From: Streptomyces sp. NK08204
Lineage (GTDB): Bacteria; Actinomycetota; Actinomycetes; Streptomycetales; Streptomycetaceae
Length of the DNA: 64,000 bases
Reading direction: 5' to 3'
Assembly (NCBI RefSeq): GCF_020400585.1
Contig: NZ_JAINVF010000001.1
Span: forward strand, 186,001-250,000
The notes beneath the pieces were generated by a model. That model saw only the letters and a program-made list of their open reading frames with translations. It made no database searches and was not told the origin of the DNA. This document shows, in pieces, positions 35,501 to 47,500 of the stretch; position 1 is the first letter of the stretch, and each line of letters opens with the position of its first letter. The translations under genes and the position numbers were made by a program.

Positions 35501-38500
35501 GAGGCGTAGTCCGCCCGGATCCTGCGGAACCAGAGCTGCTGCTGGGCCGCGGTGGCGGCCAGCTCCTCGATGGCCGCGCGCTCGCCGGAGACGGCCACGC
35601 TCGCCGGGCCGTTCACCGCGGCGATCTCCACCCGGCCCTGATAGCCGGCGAGCATCTCCGTCATCCGGGCACGGCTCACGCCGACCACGAGCATCCCGCC
35701 GGTGGACGGCAGATTCGCGGCCATCCGGGAGCGCAGCACGATCGCGCGCAGCGCGTCCTCGACCGACAGCAGGCCCGCGACGCACGCTGCGGCGATCTCG
35801 CCCTGCGAGGAGCCGAGCACCACGTCCGGCCGCACGCCGGCGGATGCCCAGAGCTGGGCGAGACCCGTCATCATCACGAACGAGGCGGGCTGGATCACAT
35901 CCACCCGGGACAGGTCGTTCTCGCCGCCGAGCGCCTGCTCCAGGGTCCAGTCGCAGTCGTACTCGGCGAGCAGCGCGTCGCACCGCCGCACCCAGGCCCG
36001 GAACTCGTCCGAGCGGTCCATCAGTTCGCGGCCCATGCCGACCCAGTGGCCGCCCTGGCCGGGGAAGACGAACACGACGCCCGAGCCCGGTCCGGGCGGC
36101 CCGCCCACCACGGCCCGGTCGAAGCCGCCCGCGGCCAGTGCCCGCAGCCGGTCGACGAGTTCGGCGCGGTCGGCGGCGATCACGGTGGCTCGCGTCTCGT
36201 GCCGCGTCCGCCCGTGGGCCAGGGCGGCGGCCAGCTTCGGCAGGGGCGCGGTGCCGCGCTCGGCGAAGTCGGCCAGGCGGTCCGCGAGCGCGGCCAGCCG
36301 GGCCCGGTTTCCGGCCGTCAGGACGAACGGCAGCGGGGAGTTGTCGGCGGGGCTTTCCGCCGGCTCGCCCGGCCGTCGGGGCGGCTCCTCCAGGACGAGG
36401 TGGGCGTTGGTTCCGCTGAGCCCGAACGCGGAGACGCCTGCGCGGCGGACGTGGCCGGGGCGCGCGGGCCACGGCTGGGCGTCGGTCAGCAGCCGGATCG
36501 TGCCGCTGGACCAGTCCACCTCGGGAGTGGGCGCATCCACGTGGAGGGTCGCCGGCAGCTCCTGGTGGCGCAGGGCGAGCACCATCTTGATCACGCTCGC
36601 CACGCCCGCGGCGGCCTGGGTGTGCCCGATGTTGGACTTCACCGAGCCGAGCCACAGCGGTCGGCCGGGGTCACGCCGGCCGTAGGTCGCCAGCAGCGCT
36701 TGGGCCTCGATCGGGTCGCCCAGCCGGGTTCCCGTTCCGTGCGCCTCGACGACGTCCACGTCGGCGGGCGCCACCCCGGCGACCGCGAGCGCGCGCCGGA
36801 TCACCCGCTGCTGCGCCGGGCCGTTGGGCGCGGTGAGCCCGTTGGACGCGCCGTCCTGGCTGATCGCGGAGCCGCGCACCACGGCGCTGACGGTGTGTCC
36901 GTTGGTGTGGGCATCGGCCAGGCGTTCCAGCAGCACCACGCCGACGCCCTCGCCGTTGCCGGTGCCGTCGGCCGAGGCGGCGAACGCCTTGCAGCGGCCG
37001 TCGGCCGCGAGGCCGCCGTTCTTCGCGAACTCGACGTACGCGCCCGGTGTGGCCATCACGGTGACGCCGCCGACCACCGCCATCGAGCACTCCCCGTTGC
37101 GCAGCGCCTGGACGGCCAGGTGCATCGCGACCAGCGAGGAGGAGCAGGCGGTGTCCACCGAAACGGCCGGGCCGGTGAACCCGTAGACGTAGGACACCCG
37201 GCCGGAGACCACGGAGACGGCGCCGCCGGTGCCGCGCAGGCCGTCGGACTGGGCGTCACCGCCGAACATGCCGTAGCCCTGGCCCATGACGCCGACGAAC
37301 ACGCCCACGTCGGTGCCGCGCAGGTCGGCCGGGTCGAGGCCCGCGTCCTCCAGTGCTTCCCACACCACCTCCAGCAGCAGGCGCTGCTGCGGGTCCATCG
37401 CCACCGCCTCGCGCGGGGAGATGCCGAAGAACCCGGCGTCGAAGTTCGCCGCGTCCGTCAGGAAACTGCCGGCCTCCACCGGGACGGTGGACAGGTCCCA
37501 GCCGCGGTCGGTCGGGAACGCCGACCGTCCCTCCCCCCGGCGGGCCAGCAGCTCCCAGAAGTCGCCCGGTCCCCGCACCCCGCCCGCCATCCGGCAGCCG
37601 AGTCCGACGACGGCGATGTCGTCGTGCGAAGCGGCGGCCACCACCGTCGTCGCCTCGGCGGGGGCGGCGGTGCCGGCGAGCTCGTCGCGCAGGAACCGCG
37701 CCAGCTGCCGGGGAGTCGGGTAGTCGTAGACCAGCGTGGCGGGCAGGGTCAGCCCGGCCGCGGCGGCCAGCCGGTTGCGCAGCTCGACGCCGCCGAGCGA
37801 ATCCATCCCGACGCTCTGGAAGGCGGTGTCCGGCTCGATGTCGTCGGCGGACTTGTGCCCGAGGACCAGGGCGACGCGGGAACGGACCAGGGCCAGCAGC
37901 CGTGCCTCCCGTTCGGCGGGGGAACGGCCGGCGAGCGTGGCGAGCAGCTCGCCCGCCGCAGCCGTGCCACCGACGCGCCGGCGTGCCCGCACGAGCTGCC
38001 GCAGCAGTGGCTGGACCGGACCGCCGGCGGCGGCGTCGGCGCGGGCGGCGGCGAGGTCCAGCCTGATCGGCACCAGATGCGTCTCGCCGCTGTCGAGGGC
38101 GGCGTCGAGCAGCGCGAGTCCTTCCTCGGGGCGCAGCGGCAGCACGCCGCCGCGGCTCATCCGGGCCCGGTCCGTGGCGTCCAGGTGCCCGGTCATGCCG
38201 CCGGCCTGGTCCCACAGGCCCCAGGAGAGGGCGACACCGGGCCGGCCGGCCGCGCGGCGCGCCGCCATGAGCCCGTCCAGGTAGGCGTTGGCGGCGGAGT
38301 AGTTGGCCTGTCCGGCCGAGCCGAGCAGGCCGGCGGCCGAGGAGAACGCCACGAACGCGGCGAGTTCGCACTCCCGGGTCAGCTCGTCCAGATGCCGTGC
38401 GCCGTCGGCCTTGGGGCCGAGGACCGTGGCGAGGCGGTCCGGATCCATCGCGCCGAGCAGCCCGTCGTCGAGGACGCCGGCGGTGTGGACGACGGCGCTG

Positions 38501-41500
38501 AGCGGATGGGCGGCCGGGATGCCGGCGAGGAGCGCGGCCACGGCGTCGCGGTCCGAAACGTCGCAGGCCGCCACGGTCACCGTGGCGCCCAGGCCGGACA
38601 GTTCGGCCACGAGTTCCTCGGCGCCTTCGGCCGCCGGCCCGCGCCGTCCGGCCAGCAGCAGGTGCCTCACGCCCCGGGCGCGGACCAGGTGGCGTGCCAC
38701 GAGGGCGCCGAGGGAGCCGGTGCCGCCGGTGACCAGGACGGTGCCCTCAGGGGCGACGGCGGCGGGCTGCCCGGCGGTCCGCTCGGCGAGCTGGCCGGCC
38801 GGTGCCAGGCGAGGCACCAGCAGGGTGGTGCCCCGCAGGGCCACCTGGGGCTCGTCGGCAGCCAGAGCCATGGCGACCGCCGCCTCGGTGTCCGCCCCGG
38901 GTTCGAGGTCCAGCAGCAGCACGCGCCCCGGCAGCTCGGCCTGGGCGGCGCGGACCAGGCCCCAGACGGCGGCCGAGGACACGTCGGTGACGGTGGTCGT
39001 CCCGGCGGGCACGGCGCCCCGGGTCACGACGACGAGCCGGGCGGCGGCCGGAGCCTCGTGCTGCCAGGTCTGGAGCACGGCGAGGACGTCGGCGAGCAGC
39101 GGCTGCGCGTCGCGGCCGGGGGCGGCCTCGAACACGGCGACGGTCGGCAGGCTCCGCTGCCGGTCGTCGTGCCCGGTCTCCGTCCCGGCGTCCTGCGGAG
39201 CGGACTGTGCAGTGCCCTGCTCACCGGCCTGTGCGGCGGCCCGTCCGGCGAGCGCCGCCACGTCCGCGGGGCTCGCCACCGGGGCCGTCGCCGCCCGCTC
39301 GGGCACGGTCACGGGCGGTTCCGTGGCGCTCCAGACGACTCGGTACATCGCGTCCGCGGCGGCGCTGCTGCCCACGTCCTCGGGCCGGATCGGCGCCGCT
39401 GTCCAGGACCGGGCGGACAGGACCGGGGTCCCGGCCTCGTCGGTCGCCTCCAGGGTCCACCGGTCGTCGCCGAGCGGGGTGAGCCGGGCGCGCAGGCGGC
39501 GCGCGCCGCTCGCGTGCAGCACGGCCTCCTCCCACACCGTGGCGGCTGTGGCGTCGGCGGTCACCGCCCGCGTGACCGCGTCCAGCAGGGCCGGATCGAG
39601 GCCGAACCGCGCGGCGTCGTCCGAGTCGGTGCCGTCGTCGGTGCCGTCGTCGGTGAACGCGACTTCGGTGTACGTCTCCTCGCCCCGGCGCCACACGCCC
39701 AGCACGCCCGGGTGCTCCTCGTACGCCTCGACCCGCTCGGCCCCGGCCGGCGGCCATGCCTCCGGCGCCGGGTCGGGGGCGGCCGGTGTGCGCGCCGACA
39801 GGGCACCGGTGGCGTGCCGGACCCATACGCCGGATCCGTCCTGGGCGCCGTGGATCGTGACCGGGCGGCAGCCCTGCTCGTCGGCCGCGCCCACGGCGAT
39901 CTCCACCCGTACCCCGGTGTTCGGCGGAACGACGAGCGGGGTCTCGACGGCGAGTCGCTCCACCACCGTGCAGCCGACCTCGTCGCCGGCCCGGACGGCC
40001 AGATCCACGAGCGCCGCGCCGCTCACCACGACGGCCCCGTGCACCCGGTGCCGGTCGAGCCACGGGTGGGTGGCCGAGGACAGCCGGACGGTGCCGACGA
40101 GCCCGCCGGTGTCGGGCACGGGAACGACGGCGGACAGCAGCGGATGGTCGGCGGCCACCTGACCGAGGCCGGCCGCGTCGGTCCGTCCGCCGGCCGGCTT
40201 CACCCAGTAGTGCGTACGGTCGAAGGCGTAGGTCGGCAGCTCGACGGGGGGCGCGGCGGCCGGCAGCAGCGCCTGCCAGCCGGCCGGAACGCCCCGTACG
40301 AAGAGCTCGGCGAGGGCGCCGATCGCGGTGTGCGTCTCGTCGTGTCCGTCGCGCAGCATGGGCACGCACACCGGCGTGGCGCCGGCGGCCGCCGCCGCCT
40401 CCAGCATCGGCGCGGACAGGGCGGCGCCCGGCCCCACCTCCACGAACAGCTCCCCGCCCTGGTCGAGCGCGGCGGCCATGCCGTCGGCGAAGCGCACCGT
40501 ACGGCGTACGTGTTCGACCCAGTAGTCGGTGCTGGTCAGGTCGCCGTCCTGGTGAGCGACGACGCGGATCCGCGCCGACTGCCAGGTCACTCCGGCGATC
40601 GCCGCGCGGAACTCGGCGAGCATCGGGTCCATCCGGGCGGAGTGGAAGGCGTGCGAGACCTGCAACCGCTTGACCTTGCGGCCTTGTGCCCGCAGCGCGT
40701 CGGCGGCGGCGAGGACGGCGTCCTCGTCGCCGGACAGCACCACCGACGAGGGCTGGTTCACGGCGGCGATGTCGACGCCGGCACCGAGGAACGGGCGGAC
40801 CTCGTCCTCGGTGGCGGCCACGGCGGCCATCGCACCGCCGGCGGGCAGCGCCTGCATGAGCCGGCCCCGGGCGGCGACCACGGTCGCCGCGTCGTCCAGG
40901 GAGAGCATTCCGGCGGCGTGCGCCGCCGTGATCTCGCCGATGGAGTGGCCGAGCAGCAGGCGCGGGCGCACGCCCCATGACTCGGCCAGGCGGAACAGCG
41001 CGGTCTCGACGGCGAACAGCGCCGCCTGGGTGTAGACGGTCTGGTCGAGCAGTGCCGCCTGCGGGCTGTCCGGTTCGGCGAACACGACGTCACGCACGGA
41101 TGCGCCGACCGCGCCGAGGAGCCGGTCGTCGAGGCGTGCGCAGGCGTCGTCGAAGGCCTCGGCGTACACCGGGAAGCGGGCGTACAGCTCGCGTCCCATG
41201 CCGGGCCGCTGCGAGCCCTGCCCCGGGAACACGAACACCACCGGTCCGGCGCCCTGGGCGGCAGCCGCCCCGACGGTCACGCCGGGTGCGGACTCGCCGG
41301 CGGCGATGGCGTCGAGCCGGTCGAGGAGGGCTTCTCGGTCGGCGGCGGCGACGACGGCCCGGTGCGCGAGCAGGGCACGGCCGGTGAGCAGGGTCCGCGC
41401 CGTCCCCGGCAGGGACAGCCCGGTGGCGACCGCCGCGCGCAGCCGCTTCGCCTGGCCTGCCAGGGCAGCCGGGTTGTGCGCCGAGACGACGAAGGGCAGC

Positions 41501-44500
41501 ACGGCGTCGGCCCCGCCGTCCGCCGGGGCGGGCTCTGTGGCAGCCGCGTCGGAGGCACCGGCGGCGGCGTCGGGCGTGGTGGCAGCGGACATGGCCGGTT
41601 CGGCCGGAGCCTGTTCGAGGATGACGTGCGCGTTCGTCCCGCTGATCCCGAAGGAAGAGACGCCCGCTCGCCGGGGGCGGCCGAGCGTGGCCCAGTCCAT
41701 GGATTCGGCCAGCAGGGACACCGCGCCGCTGGACCAGTCGACGTGCGGCGTCGGCTCGTCCGCGTAGAGGCTCTTGGGCAGCACCCCGTGGCGCATGGCC
41801 TCGACCATCTTGATCACGCCCGCGACACCGGCGGCGGCCTGCGTGTGGCCGATGTTCGACTTCACCGACCCCAGCCACAACGGCTGTTCACCGGCCCGCT
41901 CCTGACCGTAGGTCGCAAGCAGTGCCTGCGCCTCGATCGGGTCGCCCAGCGTCGTGCCGGTGCCGTGTGCCTCGACCGCGTCGACGTCGGCGGCCGTCAG
42001 ACCGGCGCTGGCCAGCGCGGCCCGGATCACCCGTTCCTGCGACGGCCCGTTGGGCGCGGTCAGCCCGTTCGACGCACCGTCCTGGTTCACGGCGGACCCG
42101 CGGATCACCGCGTGGACGCGGTGCCCGTTGCGCCGCGCGTCGGACAGCCGCTCCAGGAGGAGGATGCCCACGCCCTCGGACAGCACCGTGCCGTCGGCCG
42201 CCGCGGCGAAGGCCTTGCACCGGCCGTCGGCGGCCAGCCCCCGGGCACGCGAGAAGCCGGTCACGCCGACCGGGGAGCCCATGACGGCGACGCCTCCGGC
42301 GAGGGCCAGCTCGCACTCGTGCTGGCGCAGCGCCTGTGCCGCCAGGTGGATCGCCACGAGGGACGAGGAGCAGGCGGTGTCCACCGTCATGGCCGGGCCC
42401 TCCAGCCCGAAGACGTACGAGACCCGGCCGGAGGCGACACTGCCGGCGGTGGCCGTGGTGGTGAAGCCCTCGAGTTCGGCGGGGACGTCGGCCAGTGAGC
42501 CGAGGTAATCGTGGATCGACATGCCGGTGTAGACGCCGACGCGCTCCCCGCGCAGCGACGACGGGTCGATGCCGGCGCTCTCCAGCACTTGCCAGGTGGT
42601 CTCCAGCAGCAGGCGCTGCTGCGGGTCCATGGCCAGTGCCTCGCGCGGGGAGATCCCGAACAGCGCGGCGTCGAAGTACCCGGCGTCCCGCAGGAAGCCG
42701 CCCCGCTGGGTGTAGGCGGTGCCGACGCGGTCGGGGTCGGTGTCGAAGAGGTTGTCGAGGTTCCATCCGCGGTCGTCCGGGAATCCCGAGATGCCGTCCC
42801 GGCCGTCGGCGAGCAGCTGCCACAGCTCGCCGGGCGAGGTGACCCCGCCCGGCAGGCGGCACGCCATGCCGACGATGACCACCGGGTCGTCGGCACCCGC
42901 CTCGGCCGGCGCGGCCGGGCGCACGGGCGCGGCAGCGGTGTCGGCCGTGCCGCCCACCTGTTCGAGCAGGTGCTGGGCGAGGGCTCGTGGCGTGGGGTAG
43001 TCGAAGATGAGCGTCGCCGGCAGCTTGACCGCGGTGGCCGCGGACAGCCGGTTGCGCAGTTCGACGGCGGTCAGCGAGTCGAAGCCGATGTCGCCGAACC
43101 GCTCGGAGTCCATGGCGGGGCCGGTGTCGCCCAGGCCGAGGACGACCGACATCTCGGCGCGGACGAGGTCGAGCACCAGCTCGGTCTGTTCGTCGTGGGA
43201 GAGGCCGGCGAGCCGGCGGGCCAGCGCGCCCGCCGGGCCGGCACCGGCCTGGGCCGCCCGCCGCGGCGGGCGCACGAGCGCGCGGAACAGCGGAGGGACG
43301 GTCCCGTCCGTGCCTGCCTCGGCGCGTACGGCGCCGAGATCGAGCCTGATCGGTACGAGCAGCGGGTTGCCCGACCGGATGCCGAGGTCGAAGAGCGTGA
43401 GTGCCTCGGCCGTCGACATCGGACGGACGCCGCCGCGGCTCATCCGGGTCCGGTCGACCTCGGCCAGCTGTCCCGTCATCCCGGTGACCGGGCTCCACAG
43501 GCCCCAGGCCAGGGACACGGCGGGCAGCCCCGCCGCCCGTCGGGCCGAGACGACCGCGTCGACGTACGCGTTGGCCGCCGCGTAGTTGCCCTGGCCGGCC
43601 GAGCCGAAGACGCTCGCGGCCGAGGAGAACGCGGCGAAGACCTGGGGCGGGTTGTCCCGGGTCAGCTCGTCGAGCAGGCGCAGCGCGTCGGCCTTCGGCG
43701 CGAGGACGCCGGCCATGCGGTGCGGGTCCAGGCCGGCGATGACGCCGTCGTCCAGCACGCCGGCGGCGTGGACGACGCCGGTCAGGGGGTGCTCGGGCGG
43801 GACGGCGGCGAGCAGCGCCGCGAGCGCGTCACGGTCCGACACGTCGCAGGAGGCGACGACGACGGATGCGCCCTGCGCGGTGAGTTCGTCGACGAGCGCG
43901 GTCACGCCTTCGGCGGCCGGGCCGCGCCGGCTCGCCAGCACCAGCCGGCGCACCCCGTGCTCGCTGACCAGGTGCCGGGCCACCAGCGCGCCGAGCACGC
44001 CGGTACCGCCGGTGACCAGCACGGTGCCGTTCTCGGCGAACCCGGCGGGGCCCGGGGGTTCGGTGAGGGCGGCGCGGCCGAGTCGCGGAGCGAGGACGGC
44101 GTCTTCGCGCACGGCGGTCTGCGGCTCGCCGGTCGCGAGGGCGGCGGCGATCGCCCGGTCCCGGTCGGCGCCGGAGTCGAGGTCGACGAGGACGAACCGG
44201 CCGGGGTTCTCGGCCTGTGCCGCGCGCAGCAGTCCCCACACCGCGGCACCGGACGGGTCGGTGACCGGGCCGGAGGCCGGCACGGCGCCCCGGGTCGCCA
44301 CGACCAGCGGCACCGAGGCGAGCGCGGTCTCCTCCAGCCAGGCCTGGAGCACGCCGAGCACCCGGCACAGCAGCGGCAGCGGATCCTCCCCGGTGCCGGC
44401 GTCGGCCCCGGTGTGTGCGGTGAGGTCGAGCACCGCGAGGTCGGGCACCGGCTCACCCAGATCCTCGGCGAGCGCGATCCGCGCCACGTCACCGGAGGTG

Positions 44501-47500
44501 TGGACGACGGTCCGGCTCCCGGCCGGATGCCCGGTCCCCGACGGCAGGCGCGTCCAGTCGAGCTGCCACAGCGTGTCGGGGGCCTGACCGGCGGACTCGG
44601 CCCCCAGGTCGGATATGGGCAGCGAGACCAGGGACTGCATCGTCAGGACCAGCGCACCGGTCTCGTCCGCGGCGTCGAAGGACAGGGCGTCCGCGCCGCA
44701 CGGCGCGACCCTGACGCGCAGCGCGCCGGCGCCCGCCGCGTGCAAGCGGACGCCGTTCCAGGCGAAGGGCAGCACATTGCGGTCGTCGTCGCGCCGGTGG
44801 AAGGCGTTCGCGTGCAACGCGGCGTCCAGGAGCGCGGGGTGGAGGCCGAACTTGTCCACGTCCTGGCGGTGCTCGGCGGGGAGCACGGCTTCGGCGAAGA
44901 TCTCCTCGCCGCGCCGCCACACGGCGGTCAGTCCGGCGAAGGCCGGCCCGTAGTCGTATCCGCGCTCGGCGAGGCGGGCGTAGAAGTCGTCGGTCTCCTC
45001 CCGGCGCGCGCCGGGCGGCGGCCACTGGCTGAAGTCGAATCCGCTGCCGCTCGTGTCGGCGTGGGAGTCGGACAGCATGCCCGCCGCGTGACGGGTCCAG
45101 CCCTGCGTGTCCCGCGCGCTGTACACCTCGACCGGGCGGCGCCCCGTCGCGTCGGCGCCCCCGACCGCGACCTGGACCCGGACGGCACCCTCGGCGGGCA
45201 GCACGAGGGGTGCCTCGATCACGAGTTCGTCGAGCACTCCGTGGCCGAACTCGTCGCCGGCCCGGATGGCCAGGTCGACGTAGGCGGTTCCGGGCACCAG
45301 CACGACGTTCTGGATGCGGTGACCGGCCAGCCAGGGATGGGTGGCGAGCGACAGCCGCGAGGTGAAGACGAGGCCGTCCGTCTGCGGCAGCTCCACCGCC
45401 GCTCCGAGCAGGGGGTGGTCGCTGGTCGTCTGGCCCAGCGACTCCGCGCTGGTCGCGGTGCCCGGCATGGTGATCCAGTACCGCTGGTGATCGAACGGGT
45501 AGGTGGGCAGCTCCACCGGGGCGGGCCCGCGTTCGGGGACGACCGTGTTCCAGTCGACCCGTACCCCGCGGACGAACGCCTCGGCCATCGAGGCGAGCAT
45601 CCGGTCCATGCCGCCCTCGTCCCGGCGCGTCGAGCCGACCGCGAGGACGTCCGCGTCCAGTTCCTCGGCGATGTCGGTGACGGCCGGCACCAGGACGGGG
45701 TGGGCGCCGAGTTCGACGAAGACCCGGTGATCCTGCGCGATCAGCTCCCGGACGGCCGGGTCGAACAGGACCGTCTGGCGCAGATTGCGGTACCAGTAGT
45801 CGGCGTCGAGCCGGTCGTCCGTACCGATCCAGCGGCTCTCGACCGTGGAGTAGAACGGGATGTCCGGTGCAGACGGCTGGAGCCCGCCGAGGTCGGCTTC
45901 CAGAGTGGGCCTGATGCTCTCGACGTAGTGGCTGTGCGAGGCGTAGTCGACGGGAATCCGGCGGAACCGGACGTCCCGTTCGGCCGCCTGCGCGGCCAGC
46001 TCGTCCAGGGCGGTGCCCTCGCCGGCCACGACCACGGCGGACGGCCCGTTGACCGCGGCGACCTGGAGCCGCTCGGCCCACGGTTCGATCAGTGCGCGCA
46101 CCTCGTCCACCGGAAGCGCGACGGAGGCCATCCCACCGCCGCGCGGCAGCACCTCGGCGATCGCCTGGCTGCGCAGGGTCACGACCCGCGCGGCGTCGGC
46201 GAGGGACAGCGCGCCGGCCACGCAGGCCGCCGCGATCTCGCCCTGGGAGTGGCCGATCACGGCGTCCGGGACCACGCCCATGGACTTCCAGACCTCGGCG
46301 AGGGCGAGCATCACCGCGAAGGACACGGGCTGGACGACGTCGACGCGGTCCAGTTCGGTGCCGTCACCGCGCAGGACGTCGACGAGCGACCAGTCGGTCC
46401 ACGGCTCGAACGCCTCCTGGCATTCGGCGATACGGGCGGCGAAGACCGGTGAGGTGTCCAGCAGTTCGCGGCCCATCCCCGCCCACTGGGTGCCCTGCCC
46501 CGGGAACGCGAAGACCGTCCTGCCGGGCCCGTTCTGCCCCGCGACGCCGGTGACCACCCCGGTGCCGGTGCGGCCCTCGGCCAGCAGTGCGAGCCCGGAG
46601 CGCAGCTCTTCCGGGGTGCGTGCGAGGAGTACGGCGCGCCGGCTCATCAGCGCGCGCCCGGTCACCAGGGCGGAGGCGAGGTCGCCGAGGGGGACGCCGT
46701 CGTCGAGGGGGCCGGTGAGGCGTCGTGCCTGGTTGGCCAGCGCCGTCGCGGTGCGGGCCGAGACAATGAACGGAAGGGCCTGTTCCGGCTGCGGCGGCGC
46801 GAGGACGGGGGCCGGGGCCGGGGCCGGGGCCGGGGCCGCCGGGGTCTCGGGAGCCTCCTCCAGGATCATGTGGACATTGGTCCCGCTGGCGCCGAACGAG
46901 GAGATGCCGCACCGGCGGGGCCGCCCGCTCTCCGGCCACTCGCGCCCCTCGGTGAGCAGCTCGACGGTTCCGGAGGACCAGTCGACCTGCGGGGTCGGCG
47001 CGTCCACGTGCAACGTCGCCGGCAGGTGACGGTGGCGCAGCGCGAGTACGGTCTTGATCACGGCGGCCACGCCGGAGGCGGCCTGGGTGTGGCCGAGGAC
47101 GGACTTCACCGAGCCGAGCAGCAGCGGCCGCTTCGGGTCGCGGCCCTGCCCGTACGTGGCGAGGAGCGCCTGCGCCTCGATCGGGTCGCCCAGGGTGGTG
47201 CCGGTGCCGTGGGCCTCGACGGCGTCGACGTCGTCGGGGGTCAGGCCCGCTGCCGCCAGCGCGCTGCGGATGACGCGCTGTTGCGAGGGCCCGTTCGGGG
47301 CGGTCAGCCCGTTGGAGGCGCCGTCGGAGTTGACGGCCGAGCCGCGGATCACGGCGAGGACGTGGTGTCCGTTGCGCTGTGCGTCGGACAGCCGTTCCAG
47401 CAGGACGACGCCGACCCCCTCGGCCCAGCTGCTGCCGTCTGCGCCGGCGGCGAAGGACTTGCACCGTCCGTCGAAGGCGAGGCCGCGCTGGCGCGCGAAC

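Noticed and set aside
33181..40980. Very long open frame on the forward strand opposite the PKS
   Set aside because: It mirrors PKS codons in very high GC DNA, where the antisense frame rarely meets stops. Its composition (Gly/Arg/His/Gln/Val-rich) has no domain.
46811..46834. Hexanucleotide repeat as a regulatory element
   Set aside because: It is in frame within the PKS and encodes an Ala-Pro linker, so a structural explanation is enough.
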